Source of the DNA: Cloacibacterium caeni_C
Lineage (GTDB): Bacteria > Bacteroidota > Bacteroidia > Flavobacteriales > Weeksellaceae
Direction: 5' to 3'
Assembly: GCA_002422665.1 (NCBI GenBank)
Contig: DITA01000107.1
Location: 1-26,615 of the forward strand
Length of the DNA: 26,615 bases
The notes beneath the pieces are model-generated. The model had not been told where the DNA came from and searched no databases. It worked only from the letters and a program-made list of their open reading frames with translations. Shown here piece after piece: positions 7,359 to 14,465 of the stretch. How positions within the stretch are numbered: position 1 is the stretch's first letter; every line of letters starts with the position of its first letter. A program made the translations under genes and the position numbers.

Positions 7359-9161
7359 TTATCTATTCATGGACATTAAGAACTCTTCGTTATTTCTAGT
7401 GGTTTGCATTTGTTTTTGTACAAATTCCATTGCTTCTAGAGGATTCATATCTGCTAAATATTTTCTGAGAATCCACATTCTTTGTTGCGTAACATCATCA
7501 TGCAATAAATCGTCTCTCCTGGTAGAAGAAGCCACTAAATCTACAGCTGGGAAAATACGCTTGTTAGAAATTTTTCTATCCAACTGAAGTTCCATGTTAC
7601 CCGTTCCTTTAAATTCTTCGAAAATTACTTCGTCCATCTTAGAACCTGTATCAATAAGTGCAGTCGCAATAATGGTCAATGAACCGCCGTTTTCTATTTT
7701 TCTGGCAGCCCCGAAAAATCTCTTTGGTTTATGCATTGCATTCGCATCTACACCACCAGAAAGCACTTTTCCTGAAGCTGGCGTTACAGTATTGTAAGCT
7801 CTTGCCAATCTGGTGATAGAATCTAATAAAATCACCACATCATGACCACATTCTACCATTCTTTGCGCTTTTGCCAAAACCAAATTCGCTACTTTCACGT
7901 GTTTTTCTGCAGATTCATCAAATGTAGAAGCTATTACTTCTGCATTTACACTGCGCTCCATATCTGTAACTTCTTCTGGTCTTTCGTCAATCAAAAGAAT
8001 CATCATATACGCTTCTGGATGGTTCGCCGAAATAGAATTTGCAATTTCTTTCAATAGCATGGTTTTACCCGTTTTTGGTTGGGCAACAATCATGGCACGT
8101 TGTCCTTTACCAATCGGAGCAAAAAGGTCTACAATTCTGGTAGAAATCGTAGCATTTTTTCCTGCTAAATTAAATTTTTCTTGCGGGAAAAGTGGCGTTA
8201 AGTATTCAAACGCTACTCTGTCTTTTATAAAGTCTAAATCTCTACCATTTACTTCTAAAGCTCTCTGTAGAGAAAAATATTTTTCGCCTTCTTTTGGTAA
8301 TCTTACAATTCCTTTTACCGAGTCACCCGTTTTAAGTCCGTAATTTCTGATTTGTTGTGTAGAAACAAACACATCATCTGGTGAAGAAATGTAAGAAAAG
8401 TCTGCTGAACGAAGGAAACCGTAGTTGTCTGGTAAAATTTCTAAAACACCTTCTACTGTTACAATATTGTCAAAGTTAAAATCTTTTTTAGGTGGATTTT
8501 CTTCGGTGTTTTCTTGGTTTCCGTGAGATTGATTTTGATTTTGGTTATTTTGAGCACCATTTCCGTTTTGATTACGGTTTTTATTTTTTTGTTGATTTTG
8601 CTGATTCTGTTGGTGCTGTTTTTGCTTTTGCTGATTCTGTTGCTTCTGCTGATTTTGATGAGAAGCAGCCTGTGGAATTTCTGGCTCCGCATCTTCGGTT
8701 TTTGCGACTACTGTAGTTTCTGTAGTTTCTGCAGCAACTTCTGGCTCTGTAGCTTTTTCTTCTGTTTTAGGAGCAATTCTTTTTCTTTGCTTTTTAGAAG
8801 AAGTATTTGCTTCCGCAGGTTTTTCTGCTGCTTCTACTTTCGGTTCTGTTACTTCTTCAGGTTTCGCTTCAGGAGTAGTTTCTTCGAAGAGTTCTGCAGG
8901 TTTTTCTACGGGTTTAGTCGCTACTTTCTTTTTTGCAGGAGCTTTCGCTTTAGGTTTTGGAGATTCTTGTTTTTCTTCCATAGTATTTTCGGTAGCGTTA
9001 AAATATTCCTTTGTAACTTTCGGATTAGAAGCTTGGAAATCTAAAATAGCAAAGACGATGGTTTCTTCAGTACTATTTCTAGGAATTTTAACGCCTAAAT
9101 CTTTTGAGATTTTGGTCAGTTCCGATAAGGACTTAGACCTTAACGTTTCAATATTAAACAT
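7359..9161 (-). CDS. rho: Transcription termination factor Rho with a long Q/N-rich disordered insertion
   Basis: A hexameric RNA helicase that releases untranslated transcripts from RNA polymerase. Residues 1-50 are the Rho N-terminal helical domain. The cold-shock-like RNA-binding domain spans about 232-305 (GVLEILPDNYGFLRS). The ATPase core has the P-loop AQPKTGKTML (360-369), ILLIDERPEEVTDM, Walker B VVILLDSITRLARAYN (442-457), and the Q- and R-loop region GGVDANAMHKPKRFFGAARK. Between the N-terminal and RNA-binding domains lies an insertion of about 170 residues. It is first K/E/A/P-rich (60-165), then almost pure Gln/Asn/Lys (169-215). This makes the protein 600 residues against 419 in E. 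coli. Rho with a disordered insertion is known in Bacteroidota, where it has been linked to phase separation. The gene has its own promoter, an 85-nt leader with a rut-like stretch, and an intrinsic terminator. Confidence 0.97.
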   Translation of the reverse strand: MFNIETLRSKSLSELTKISKDLGVKIPRNSTEETIVFAILDFQASNPKVTKEYFNATENTMEEKQESPKPKAKAPAKKKVATKPVEKPAELFEETTPEAKPEEVTEPKVEAAEKPAEANTSSKKQRKRIAPKTEEKATEPEVAAETTETTVVAKTEDAEPEIPQAASHQNQQKQQNQQKQKQHQQNQQNQQKNKNRNQNGNGAQNNQNQNQSHGNQENTEENPPKKDFNFDNIVTVEGVLEILPDNYGFLRSADFSYISSPDDVFVSTQQIRNYGLKTGDSVKGIVRLPKEGEKYFSLQRALEVNGRDLDFIKDRVAFEYLTPLFPQEKFNLAGKNATISTRIVDLFAPIGKGQRAMIVAQPKTGKTMLLKEIANSISANHPEAYMMILLIDERPEEVTDMERSVNAEVIASTFDESAEKHVKVANLVLAKAQRMVECGHDVVILLDSITRLARAYNTVTPASGKVLSGGVDANAMHKPKRFFGAARKIENGGSLTIIATALIDTGSKMDEVIFEEFKGTGNMELQLDRKISNKRIFPAVDLVASSTRRDDLLHDDVTQQRMWILRKYLADMNPLEAMEFVQKQMQTTRNNEEFLMSMNR

Positions 9162-9216
9162 AAAATATGTGAAAAAGTTGTAATAATATAAGTAATTGTA
9201 AGTAAGAAAGTTGAAT
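9162..9216 (-). promoter_or_regulatory. G-free, rut-like segment in the rho leader
   Basis: The minus-strand leader of rho has no G over the 55 nt before the start codon and contains 10 C residues spaced among A and U, so it should stay unstructured. Just upstream is a small hairpin, GAATC-gcct-GATTC (9226-9213). C-over-G, unpaired RNA is what Rho binds, and rho genes in other bacteria are autoregulated at their leader. Function here is inferred. Confidence 0.45.
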
Positions 9217-9252
9217 CAGGCGATTCTTCTTTTTTGCTGAACTTGTTACTTG

Positions 9253-9282
9253 CAAATCTACACTTTTTTTGACAAATACAAA
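9253..9282 (-). promoter_or_regulatory. Promoter of rho (-33 and -7 elements)
   Basis: On the minus strand, TTTG (9282-9279) is followed after 18 nt by TAGATTTG (9260-9253), fitting the Bacteroidota TTTG/TAnnTTTG promoter. It predicts a leader of about 85 nt. It overlaps the divergent promoter of the DUF4293 gene. Confidence 0.65.
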
Positions 9283-9299
9283 AAAATAAATTATTTTTG
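9268..9299 (+). promoter_or_regulatory. Promoter of the DUF4293 gene (-33 and -7 elements)
   Basis: TTTG (9268-9271) is followed after 20 nt by TATTTTTG (9292-9299), a full match to the Bacteroidota promoter. The ATG at 9307 lies only 7 nt after the -7 element, so the transcript would be leaderless or nearly so. The -33 elements of this promoter and of the rho promoter are interleaved. Confidence 0.65.
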
Positions 9300-9306
9300 C
9301 ACTGAA

Positions 9307-9696
9307 ATGATACAGAGAATACAAACTATATTTTTACTGATTGTAGTATTGGCGCAAGTTGCACTGCATTTTACAGGGTTAGATGTAGCGCTTTTTGGCA
9401 GTGTTTATGTTATTGCTACCCTAAGTTTAGTGTCATTTTTATTGGCTTTACTATCTATTTTCAGTTACAAAAAGAGAATGAGACAGATTCTGTTGAATAA
9501 TATCAACATTTTCATAAACGCTTTGTTGACTGGTTTATTGATGTATTGGCTACTAAATTTATCTGGAGGAATAGATTTTCCTGAGAAAGGTATTGAGTTA
9601 GCATTCCCTCTGATTTCTTTGTTTGGTTTGTTTATGGCAAACATCAATATTAAGAAAGATGAGAAACTCGTAAAATCTGTAGACAGAATTCGATAA
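9307..9696 (+). CDS. DUF4293 family membrane protein
   Basis: A 129-residue integral membrane protein of the Bacteroidota family DUF4293, of unknown function. The start at 9307 gives MIQRIQTIFLLIVVLAQ, the usual beginning of this family. An upstream in-frame TTG (9250) would lie before the predicted promoter and is rejected. Four hydrophobic segments are seen: about 5-25, 28-50, 60-82 and 96-115. They are followed by a basic, charged tail (KKDEKLVKSVDRIR). DUF4293 genes are commonly found divergent from rho in flavobacteria, as here. A strong terminator begins 26 nt after the stop codon. Confidence 0.88.
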   Translation: MIQRIQTIFLLIVVLAQVALHFTGLDVALFGSVYVIATLSLVSFLLALLSIFSYKKRMRQILLNNINIFINALLTGLLMYWLLNLSGGIDFPEKGIELAFPLISLFGLFMANINIKKDEKLVKSVDRIR

Positions 9697-9722
9697 ATCT
9701 TACCAACGATTTATTTTGAGTG

Positions 9723-9754
9723 AAAACAGTTTCGGAAACGAAGCTGTTTTTTTT
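9723..9754 (+). terminator. Intrinsic terminator of the DUF4293 gene
   Basis: Arms AAAACAGTTTCG (9723-9734) and CGAAGCTGTTTT (9739-9750) pair over 12 bp with one G-U and a GAAA tetraloop, followed by TTTT. The T tract runs directly into the next gene's -7 element. Confidence 0.9.
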
Positions 9755-9761
9755 ATCTTTG
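9754..9761 (+). promoter_or_regulatory. -7 promoter element of the 597-aa protein gene
   Basis: TATCTTTG matches TAnnTTTG and begins on the last T of the preceding terminator. The ATG at 9774 is 12 nt further on. No good -33 TTTG is seen, since the expected place lies inside the terminator stem (AGTTTCGG). Confidence 0.5.
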
Positions 9762-9773
9762 AAAGAAAAACTT

Positions 9774-11567
9774 ATGAGCTTATTTGACAAAATAAAATCT
9801 TCATTTACAAGCAAACCATCCTCTCACTCAAATTACTTGCCTATTAATTCCGAAAACATACTTCAATTTCACTGGGAAAAATTCATCTATGCTGTAAGCG
9901 AATTTTCAAAAATAGATTTTCAATTGCTAGATAAATATGCTGATGAATTCCATTGGAGAGCCATTTCTAAAAATGAAAATTTAGATTGGACAGATGAATT
10001 AATCGAAAAATTTAAAGAAAAAATCAACTGGTCATATTTCACAGTCAACAAAAAAATAAATTGGGATTTTGAGAAAATAGAAAAATTCAAAAAATATTTA
10101 GAAATAGATAGAATTGGCTCTAATCCTTCTTTAGTCTTGGATGAAAAGTTACTCGACAAATATTCTAAAAAACTAATTATTACTTTCCAAAATGCTTTAT
10201 TAACAGAAGAATTAGTAAAAAAATATAATTTAAGAATCAATACTTACAAGCCTTCGAAATCTTACAGTGAAAAAATTATAAATGAAAATTCTGTTAAAGA
10301 AAAATTTGACAGCTATATGGAAGTAGAAAAGGAAGTTTATCAAAATTTTTTTGAACCTATTCTCTTAGAAAAATCACTCCATAATATTTTATCTGAAAAG
10401 TTTGATAGAAAACAGAAATATTATTATTTAAATCCTATCGAAATTGACAATTCTGGACTTACTCCTGAATTTGAAATTAAAAGTTTTGATGAAATAAAAG
10501 GAACTTTTGAAGAAAAAGGACTTATGGAAATAGTAAAACCTATACTTTTAAAAAACGGTTCTTTACAAGAAGGAAAAAATAGACTGTATGAAATAGTAAG
10601 AAGTTCATCATTTAGCTTTACTACATTAATGATTGTAAGCGAAAATGTAAAGACTATTTTAGAACAATTTAAGCTACCTCCGCATAAATTTCATCCAACT
10701 AATTTTCAACCGAAACATATTACTACTGAGACAAAATATTTTGTTTTTCAACTTGATTTTGATCAACTTACAAAGGATCTAGATTTTAATCAAGAGTTTT
10801 ATTTAATTGAAGAAATTAATGGGTTAAAAGAAGTGAGTGAAATTCAACAAAATTTTTCTTCTAGCCAAGAAATTTATAATTTCATCGACAAGAAAAGAGA
10901 AGAAAACAAAGACAAATACAAAACTTACTACGTGAAAATTACACCAGAAAAACACACTATAAATAGTGATTATGATATTTTTTCTTTTTCTGTTCACAGA
11001 CATTTTATTGTGAATGAATATTTAAAAGACACCCTAGAAAAACATCTGCCCAATCAAATGGCTTTTAAATCTGCTCAAAATTTAGATATAGAAATTCCGC
11101 AAATAAAATATGAAGAAAAGGCTTCAAGAGAATTTCAATTCAATTTAAATCCTGTTAAATATGAGCTTTCCGAAGAAATGAAATTCTACATTTCTAAACA
11201 AAAAAGAATTAAAAAAGAGAAGAAAAAAATTGACGAAAACGTTTTTCTAAAAGATGAGTTCTTTGAAATACAAAAGAAATTAAATGTTTTTCTTTCTGAA
11301 AATTTTAAAAACAACTATAGAAACAATAAAAATTTAGAAAACCATTATGAATACTTAAAAATTAAAGACTTTTTTATTGAAGATAGTTTTTCGGATTCTT
11401 TCCCAGAAACTTTCAAAGCAATAATGTTTGCAGAGAAAAAAAACGGCGATTATTTAGGTCTAATTCTAGAAAAAGAGAATGATTTTAGACTTCAAGAACA
11501 AGTCTTTGAATTTCTCCACGAAACAGGAGAATATAGACCTTATGATTTTCAAATTAAAAAAGTGTAA
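9774..11567 (+). CDS. Unrecognised protein with Trp-centred repeats and possible SUKH-like C-terminus
   Basis: I do not recognise this 597-residue protein as a whole. The start at 9774 (MSLFDKIKSSF) is preferred because a longer frame from 9720 would include the terminator and promoter. There is no signal peptide or membrane helix, so it is probably cytoplasmic. Residues about 33-150 hold degenerate repeats of about 25 residues: WRAISKNENLDWTDELIEKF, then NWSYFTVNKKINWDFEKIEKF, and weaker copies before and after (KIDFQLLDKYADEFH, LVLDEKLLDKYSKKL). The last 85 residues have a pattern like the SUKH (SMI1/KNR4) fold: EIQKKLNVFLSENFK, then FAEKKNGDYLGLILE and FEFLHETGEYRPYDF. SUKH domains are often immunity proteins against toxins; this is a weak, inferred match. 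The gene looks more AT-rich than its neighbours, is very Lys/Glu/Asn/Phe-rich, and interrupts an otherwise housekeeping region, suggesting an accessory gene. Confidence 0.8.
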   Translation: MSLFDKIKSSFTSKPSSHSNYLPINSENILQFHWEKFIYAVSEFSKIDFQLLDKYADEFHWRAISKNENLDWTDELIEKFKEKINWSYFTVNKKINWDFEKIEKFKKYLEIDRIGSNPSLVLDEKLLDKYSKKLIITFQNALLTEELVKKYNLRINTYKPSKSYSEKIINENSVKEKFDSYMEVEKEVYQNFFEPILLEKSLHNILSEKFDRKQKYYYLNPIEIDNSGLTPEFEIKSFDEIKGTFEEKGLMEIVKPILLKNGSLQEGKNRLYEIVRSSSFSFTTLMIVSENVKTILEQFKLPPHKFHPTNFQPKHITTETKYFVFQLDFDQLTKDLDFNQEFYLIEEINGLKEVSEIQQNFSSSQEIYNFIDKKREENKDKYKTYYVKITPEKHTINSDYDIFSFSVHRHFIVNEYLKDTLEKHLPNQMAFKSAQNLDIEIPQIKYEEKASREFQFNLNPVKYELSEEMKFYISKQKRIKKEKKKIDENVFLKDEFFEIQKKLNVFLSENFKNNYRNNKNLENHYEYLKIKDFFIEDSFSDSFPETFKAIMFAEKKNGDYLGLILEKENDFRLQEQVFEFLHETGEYRPYDFQIKKV

Positions 11568-11572
11568 TTTTG
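11565..11572 (+). promoter_or_regulatory. -7 promoter element of the ABC exporter gene
   Basis: TAATTTTG matches TAnnTTTG. Its first three bases are the TAA stop codon of the upstream gene, and the ATG at 11592 is 19 nt downstream. No -33 TTG is evident. Confidence 0.5.
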
Positions 11573-11591
11573 CACTTTATTTTAAATATAA

Positions 11592-13424
11592 ATGAGTCCA
11601 CTAAAAAGAATACTTGCTTTTGCAAAACCTCATCAGAAATATCTTTTTTTAAGTATATTTTTCAATCTTTTATATTCCGTTTTTCAGATTTTTTCCGTTT
11701 TGGTCATGCTTCCTGTGCTACAAATGATTTTCAATGTAGACCAAGAAAAAATCACCAAACCTATTTACAGCGGAAAGCTTTCAGAATATTTTTCTTATAT
11801 CAAAACTTCTGCTTTTTACAACATCCAAGAAAGCATCACAGAATATGGCGCCATAAAAGTTTTAGCAGCGCTATGTATTATCACCGCAACTTCATTCTTG
11901 TTTAGAAATATTTCTAGATATTTTGGTTCATTCATGCTGGTGAACTACAGAGTAGGCATTACCAAAGATTTAAGAAGCAAAGTTTATCAAAAATTTCTAA
12001 AATTACCGGTTTCTTTCTTCACAGAACAGAGAAAAGGAGACATGATGAGTAGAATTTCAAACGACATCGGGAGTATAGAAAATTCTATTATGGGAAGTTT
12101 GGTAGACGTAATTAATGCGCCTTTTATGATTACAGCTTCTCTCATCACGCTATTTGCGCTTTCGCCAAGTCTAACCTTGTTCTCTCTATTGGTTTTTCCA
12201 GTAATGGGCGGAATCATTTCTTGGGTAGGAAAAAGCCTGAAAAGAAAGTCTAAAAAAGCACAAGAAGAACTCGGAAATCTTTTTTCTATCGTAGATGAAA
12301 CCTTGAAATCGTCAAAAATCATCAAGATTTTCAACGCTGATATCATTCTAAACGCTCGTTTTGAAAAAACCACACAAAACTGGAAAAATCATGCGATTGC
12401 CATGAGCCGAAGAAGAGAATTGGCCTCTCCAAGTTCAGAATTTCTAGGTTCGGTAACCATTTTGTTAATCACTTGGTTTGCAGGAATCCAAATTTTAGAA
12501 AAACAAACCATGGATGCGGTAACTTTCATAGGATTCATCGCTATCTTTTTCCAAATTTTAGAACCCGCCAAAAGATTATCTGCTGCTATTTCTAACATGC
12601 AAGGAGGAATTCCCGCAGTGCAAAGAGTTCTGGAAGTTTTAGATTACGATTTAAAGGTAGAAGAAATTATCAATCCTATTTCTATCAAAAATCTCAATCA
12701 TCAAATAGAATTTAAAAATATTTCTTTCTATTACGACAAAGACAATCAAATTCTTAAAAATTTTAATTTAACTATTCCGAGAGGAAAAACAGTGGCTTTG
12801 GTAGGACAATCAGGAAGCGGAAAAACCACGATTGCGAATCTTTTAGCCAGATTTTATGATGTAACAGATGGTGAAATTTTAATCGACGGCATCAATATTA
12901 AGGACTTAAATTTAACCGAATACCGCAAACTTCTGGGAATGGTTACTCAGGAATCGGTATTATTTAATGACAGTGTTTACAACAACATTTGGATGGGAAA
13001 AACCGAAGCATCGGAAGAAGAAGTGATTCATGCTGCAAAAATTGCCAATGCTCATCAATTCATAGAAAATTTGCCAGAAAAATACCAAACCAATATTGGT
13101 GATGACGGAAACAAGCTTTCTGGCGGACAAAAGCAAAGGATTTCTATTGCAAGAGCGGTGCTTAAAAATCCGCCAATTATGATTCTAGACGAGGCTACTT
13201 CTGCACTAGATACAGAATCTGAACGTTTGGTTCAAGACGCGCTAGATCACATGATGGAAAACCGAACTTCTATAGTGATTGCGCACAGACTTTCGACGAT
13301 TCAAAAAGCAGATCACATTGTAGTAATGGAACGCGGAAACATCGTAGAACAAGGCACTCATGACGAATTGATTACCAACAATAACGTTTATAAAAAGTTA
13401 GTAGAATTACAGAATTTTGGGTAA
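11592..13424 (+). CDS. ABC exporter, MsbA-like (fused transmembrane and ATPase domains)
   Basis: A 610-residue half-transporter that works as a homodimer in the inner membrane. The N-terminal transmembrane domain (about 1-330, six helices) starts with LKRILAFAKPHQKYLFLSIFF and contains the typical RVGITKDLRSKVYQKFLKLP coupling region. The ATPase domain has Walker A GQSGSGKTT (405-413), Q-loop VTQESVLFN, signature LSGGQKQRISIARA (509-522), Walker B IMILDEATSALD (Asp533, Glu534) and H-loop IAHRLST (His565), so it should be active. The closest named relative is the lipid A/phospholipid flippase MsbA, which would fit the envelope-lipid genes nearby, but multidrug exporters look alike. The next gene begins 1 nt after its stop codon and is translationally linked. 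Confidence 0.92.
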   Translation: MSPLKRILAFAKPHQKYLFLSIFFNLLYSVFQIFSVLVMLPVLQMIFNVDQEKITKPIYSGKLSEYFSYIKTSAFYNIQESITEYGAIKVLAALCIITATSFLFRNISRYFGSFMLVNYRVGITKDLRSKVYQKFLKLPVSFFTEQRKGDMMSRISNDIGSIENSIMGSLVDVINAPFMITASLITLFALSPSLTLFSLLVFPVMGGIISWVGKSLKRKSKKAQEELGNLFSIVDETLKSSKIIKIFNADIILNARFEKTTQNWKNHAIAMSRRRELASPSSEFLGSVTILLITWFAGIQILEKQTMDAVTFIGFIAIFFQILEPAKRLSAAISNMQGGIPAVQRVLEVLDYDLKVEEIINPISIKNLNHQIEFKNISFYYDKDNQILKNFNLTIPRGKTVALVGQSGSGKTTIANLLARFYDVTDGEILIDGINIKDLNLTEYRKLLGMVTQESVLFNDSVYNNIWMGKTEASEEEVIHAAKIANAHQFIENLPEKYQTNIGDDGNKLSGGQKQRISIARAVLKNPPIMILDEATSALDTESERLVQDALDHMMENRTSIVIAHRLSTIQKADHIVVMERGNIVEQGTHDELITNNNVYKKLVELQNFG

Positions 13425-13425
13425 A

Positions 13426-13725
13426 ATGACTTCTCAAAAGAATGATGAAAGAAAAAATTTTCTTGAAAAAAAATTAAAGGAAAATTCAAAAAAGAAATTA
13501 AAAATCATTTGGGCTATTTTTGTTTCAATAATTTGCCCTTTTATATTACCATTTTTTCCCACGAAAAAATCAGTTAATTTTGCAACAGGAATAGGATATT
13601 GGAATGCGGTAATGCTATTTGGAATTATGATTCTCATTTTTGTGCCATATTTGATATACAAAGAATATGACCAAATGAAGAGAAATAAATATGATATTGA
13701 AAGAGAGCTAAAAAGTTTAAAATAA
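13426..13725 (+). CDS. Small two-helix membrane protein, unrecognised
   Basis: A 99-residue protein that I cannot assign. The ATG at 13426 begins 1 nt after the stop codon of the ABC exporter, implying coupled translation; an in-frame TTG at 13417 overlaps the exporter and is less likely. A strongly basic, Lys-rich N-terminus (about 1-28) precedes two hydrophobic helices: about 29-46 (IIWAIFVSIICPFILPFF) and about 62-81 (MLFGIMILIFVPYLIY). These are joined by a short loop with FATGIGYWNAV and followed by a charged C-terminal tail (YDQMKRNKYDIERELKSLK) that may form a coiled coil. With both ends positively charged, both are predicted to face the cytoplasm. It could be an accessory subunit of the exporter, but only position supports this. 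Its stop codon overlaps a terminator stem. Confidence 0.75.
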   Translation: MTSQKNDERKNFLEKKLKENSKKKLKIIWAIFVSIICPFILPFFPTKKSVNFATGIGYWNAVMLFGIMILIFVPYLIYKEYDQMKRNKYDIERELKSLK

Positions 13726-13760
13726 AACCCGCAAAGATTATATAGTCTTTGCGGGTTTTT
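13724..13760. terminator. Bidirectional terminator between the small membrane protein gene and psd
   Basis: Arms AAAACCCGCAAAGA (13724-13737) and TCTTTGCGGGTTTT (13746-13759) are perfectly complementary over 14 bp with an 8-nt loop. T runs occur on both strands, suiting the convergent genes on either side. Confidence 0.9.
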
Positions 13761-13786
13761 AATTTTTATTCATATAAAGCGAAAGA

Positions 13787-14440
13787 TTACTCTTTCATCT
13801 TCGCAATTACATCTATTCCGCCTTTGGTTTTATCACCAATTTTACAAGTAATTTCTGTGTCTAATGGTAAAAAAACATCCATTCTAGAACCGAATTTAAT
13901 GAATCCAAATTCGTGACCAGCCTTAGAAGTATCGCCTTCATTACAATAGAAAACAATTCTACGTGCTACATAACCAGCAATCTGACGAAAAACCACTTTA
14001 TGATTGGTTAAACTTTCTACTGCTACGGTAGTTCTCTCGTTTTCGGTAGAAGATTTTTCGTGCCAAGCTACTAGATATTTTCCTGGGTGATATTTTTTAT
14101 AAATTACTTTCCCAGAAACTGGATATCTACAAATGTGAACATTCAGCGGAGACATAAAAATAGAAATTTGAATGGCTTTTCCCTTTAAAAACTCATCTTC
14201 GAAAACTTCTTTTATCATCACCACTTTTCCGTCTACTGGTGCAATTACGTTTTCTTTATGGTCTACAATATCTCTATTGGGAACTCTGAAGAACCAAAAA
14301 ACCAATCCATATAAAATTAATAACGGGATAATGATAATTAATGACCAAATTTCTAGAAAATATACTGCTAAAAAACCTAATACAGCTACTGCAATGGTAG
14401 CAACTAAAATGGTTCCTTTACTTTCTTTATGTAGTTTCAT
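13787..14440 (-). CDS. psd: Phosphatidylserine decarboxylase, short pyruvoyl type
   Basis: A 217-residue proenzyme that decarboxylates phosphatidylserine to phosphatidylethanolamine at the inner membrane. Two hydrophobic segments at about 11-28 and 31-50 anchor the N-terminus. The catalytic domain shows NVIAPVDGKVV, IFMSPLNVHICRYPVSGKV and KYHPGKYLVAWHEKSSTENER. The cleavage and pyruvoyl site is Gly184-Ser185 in FIKFGSRMDVFLP; autocleavage before Ser185 would give a large beta and a small alpha subunit. The length and single Gly-Ser in place of LGST fit the short family found in Bacteroidota and many other bacteria. It is the last gene of an operon after the LUD gene and cdsA, 25 nt downstream of cdsA. 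This places two steps of phospholipid synthesis together; phosphatidylserine synthase is not in the window. Confidence 0.94.
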   Translation of the reverse strand: MKLHKESKGTILVATIAVAVLGFLAVYFLEIWSLIIIIPLLILYGLVFWFFRVPNRDIVDHKENVIAPVDGKVVMIKEVFEDEFLKGKAIQISIFMSPLNVHICRYPVSGKVIYKKYHPGKYLVAWHEKSSTENERTTVAVESLTNHKVVFRQIAGYVARRIVFYCNEGDTSKAGHEFGFIKFGSRMDVFLPLDTEITCKIGDKTKGGIDVIAKMKE

Positions 14441-14465
14441 TTTTATGAGTTAATAAGTTATGTTT

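Noticed and set aside
8459..8692. A 77-codon minus-strand frame inside rho
   Set aside because: It is an alternate reading of the same repetitive CAA/AAT-rich codons in the rho insertion and has no promoter or homology.
8514..9044. A 176-codon plus-strand open frame rich in Phe, Leu, Ile and Cys
   Set aside because: It is the antisense of the low-complexity Q/N- and K/E-rich insertion of rho; the composition is a by-product of that, and rho is unmistakable.
9250..9306. TTG start giving a longer DUF4293 protein
   Set aside because: The region contains the -33 and -7 promoter elements, and family members begin at MIQRIQTI.
11570..11905. A 111-codon frame overlapping the start of the ABC exporter gene
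   Set aside because: It overlaps the well-supported exporter reading frame in another phase and has a biased, implausible composition.
11987..12598. Minus-strand open frames (128 and 69 codons) within the ABC exporter gene
   Set aside because: They are shadows antisense to conserved transmembrane-domain coding sequence.
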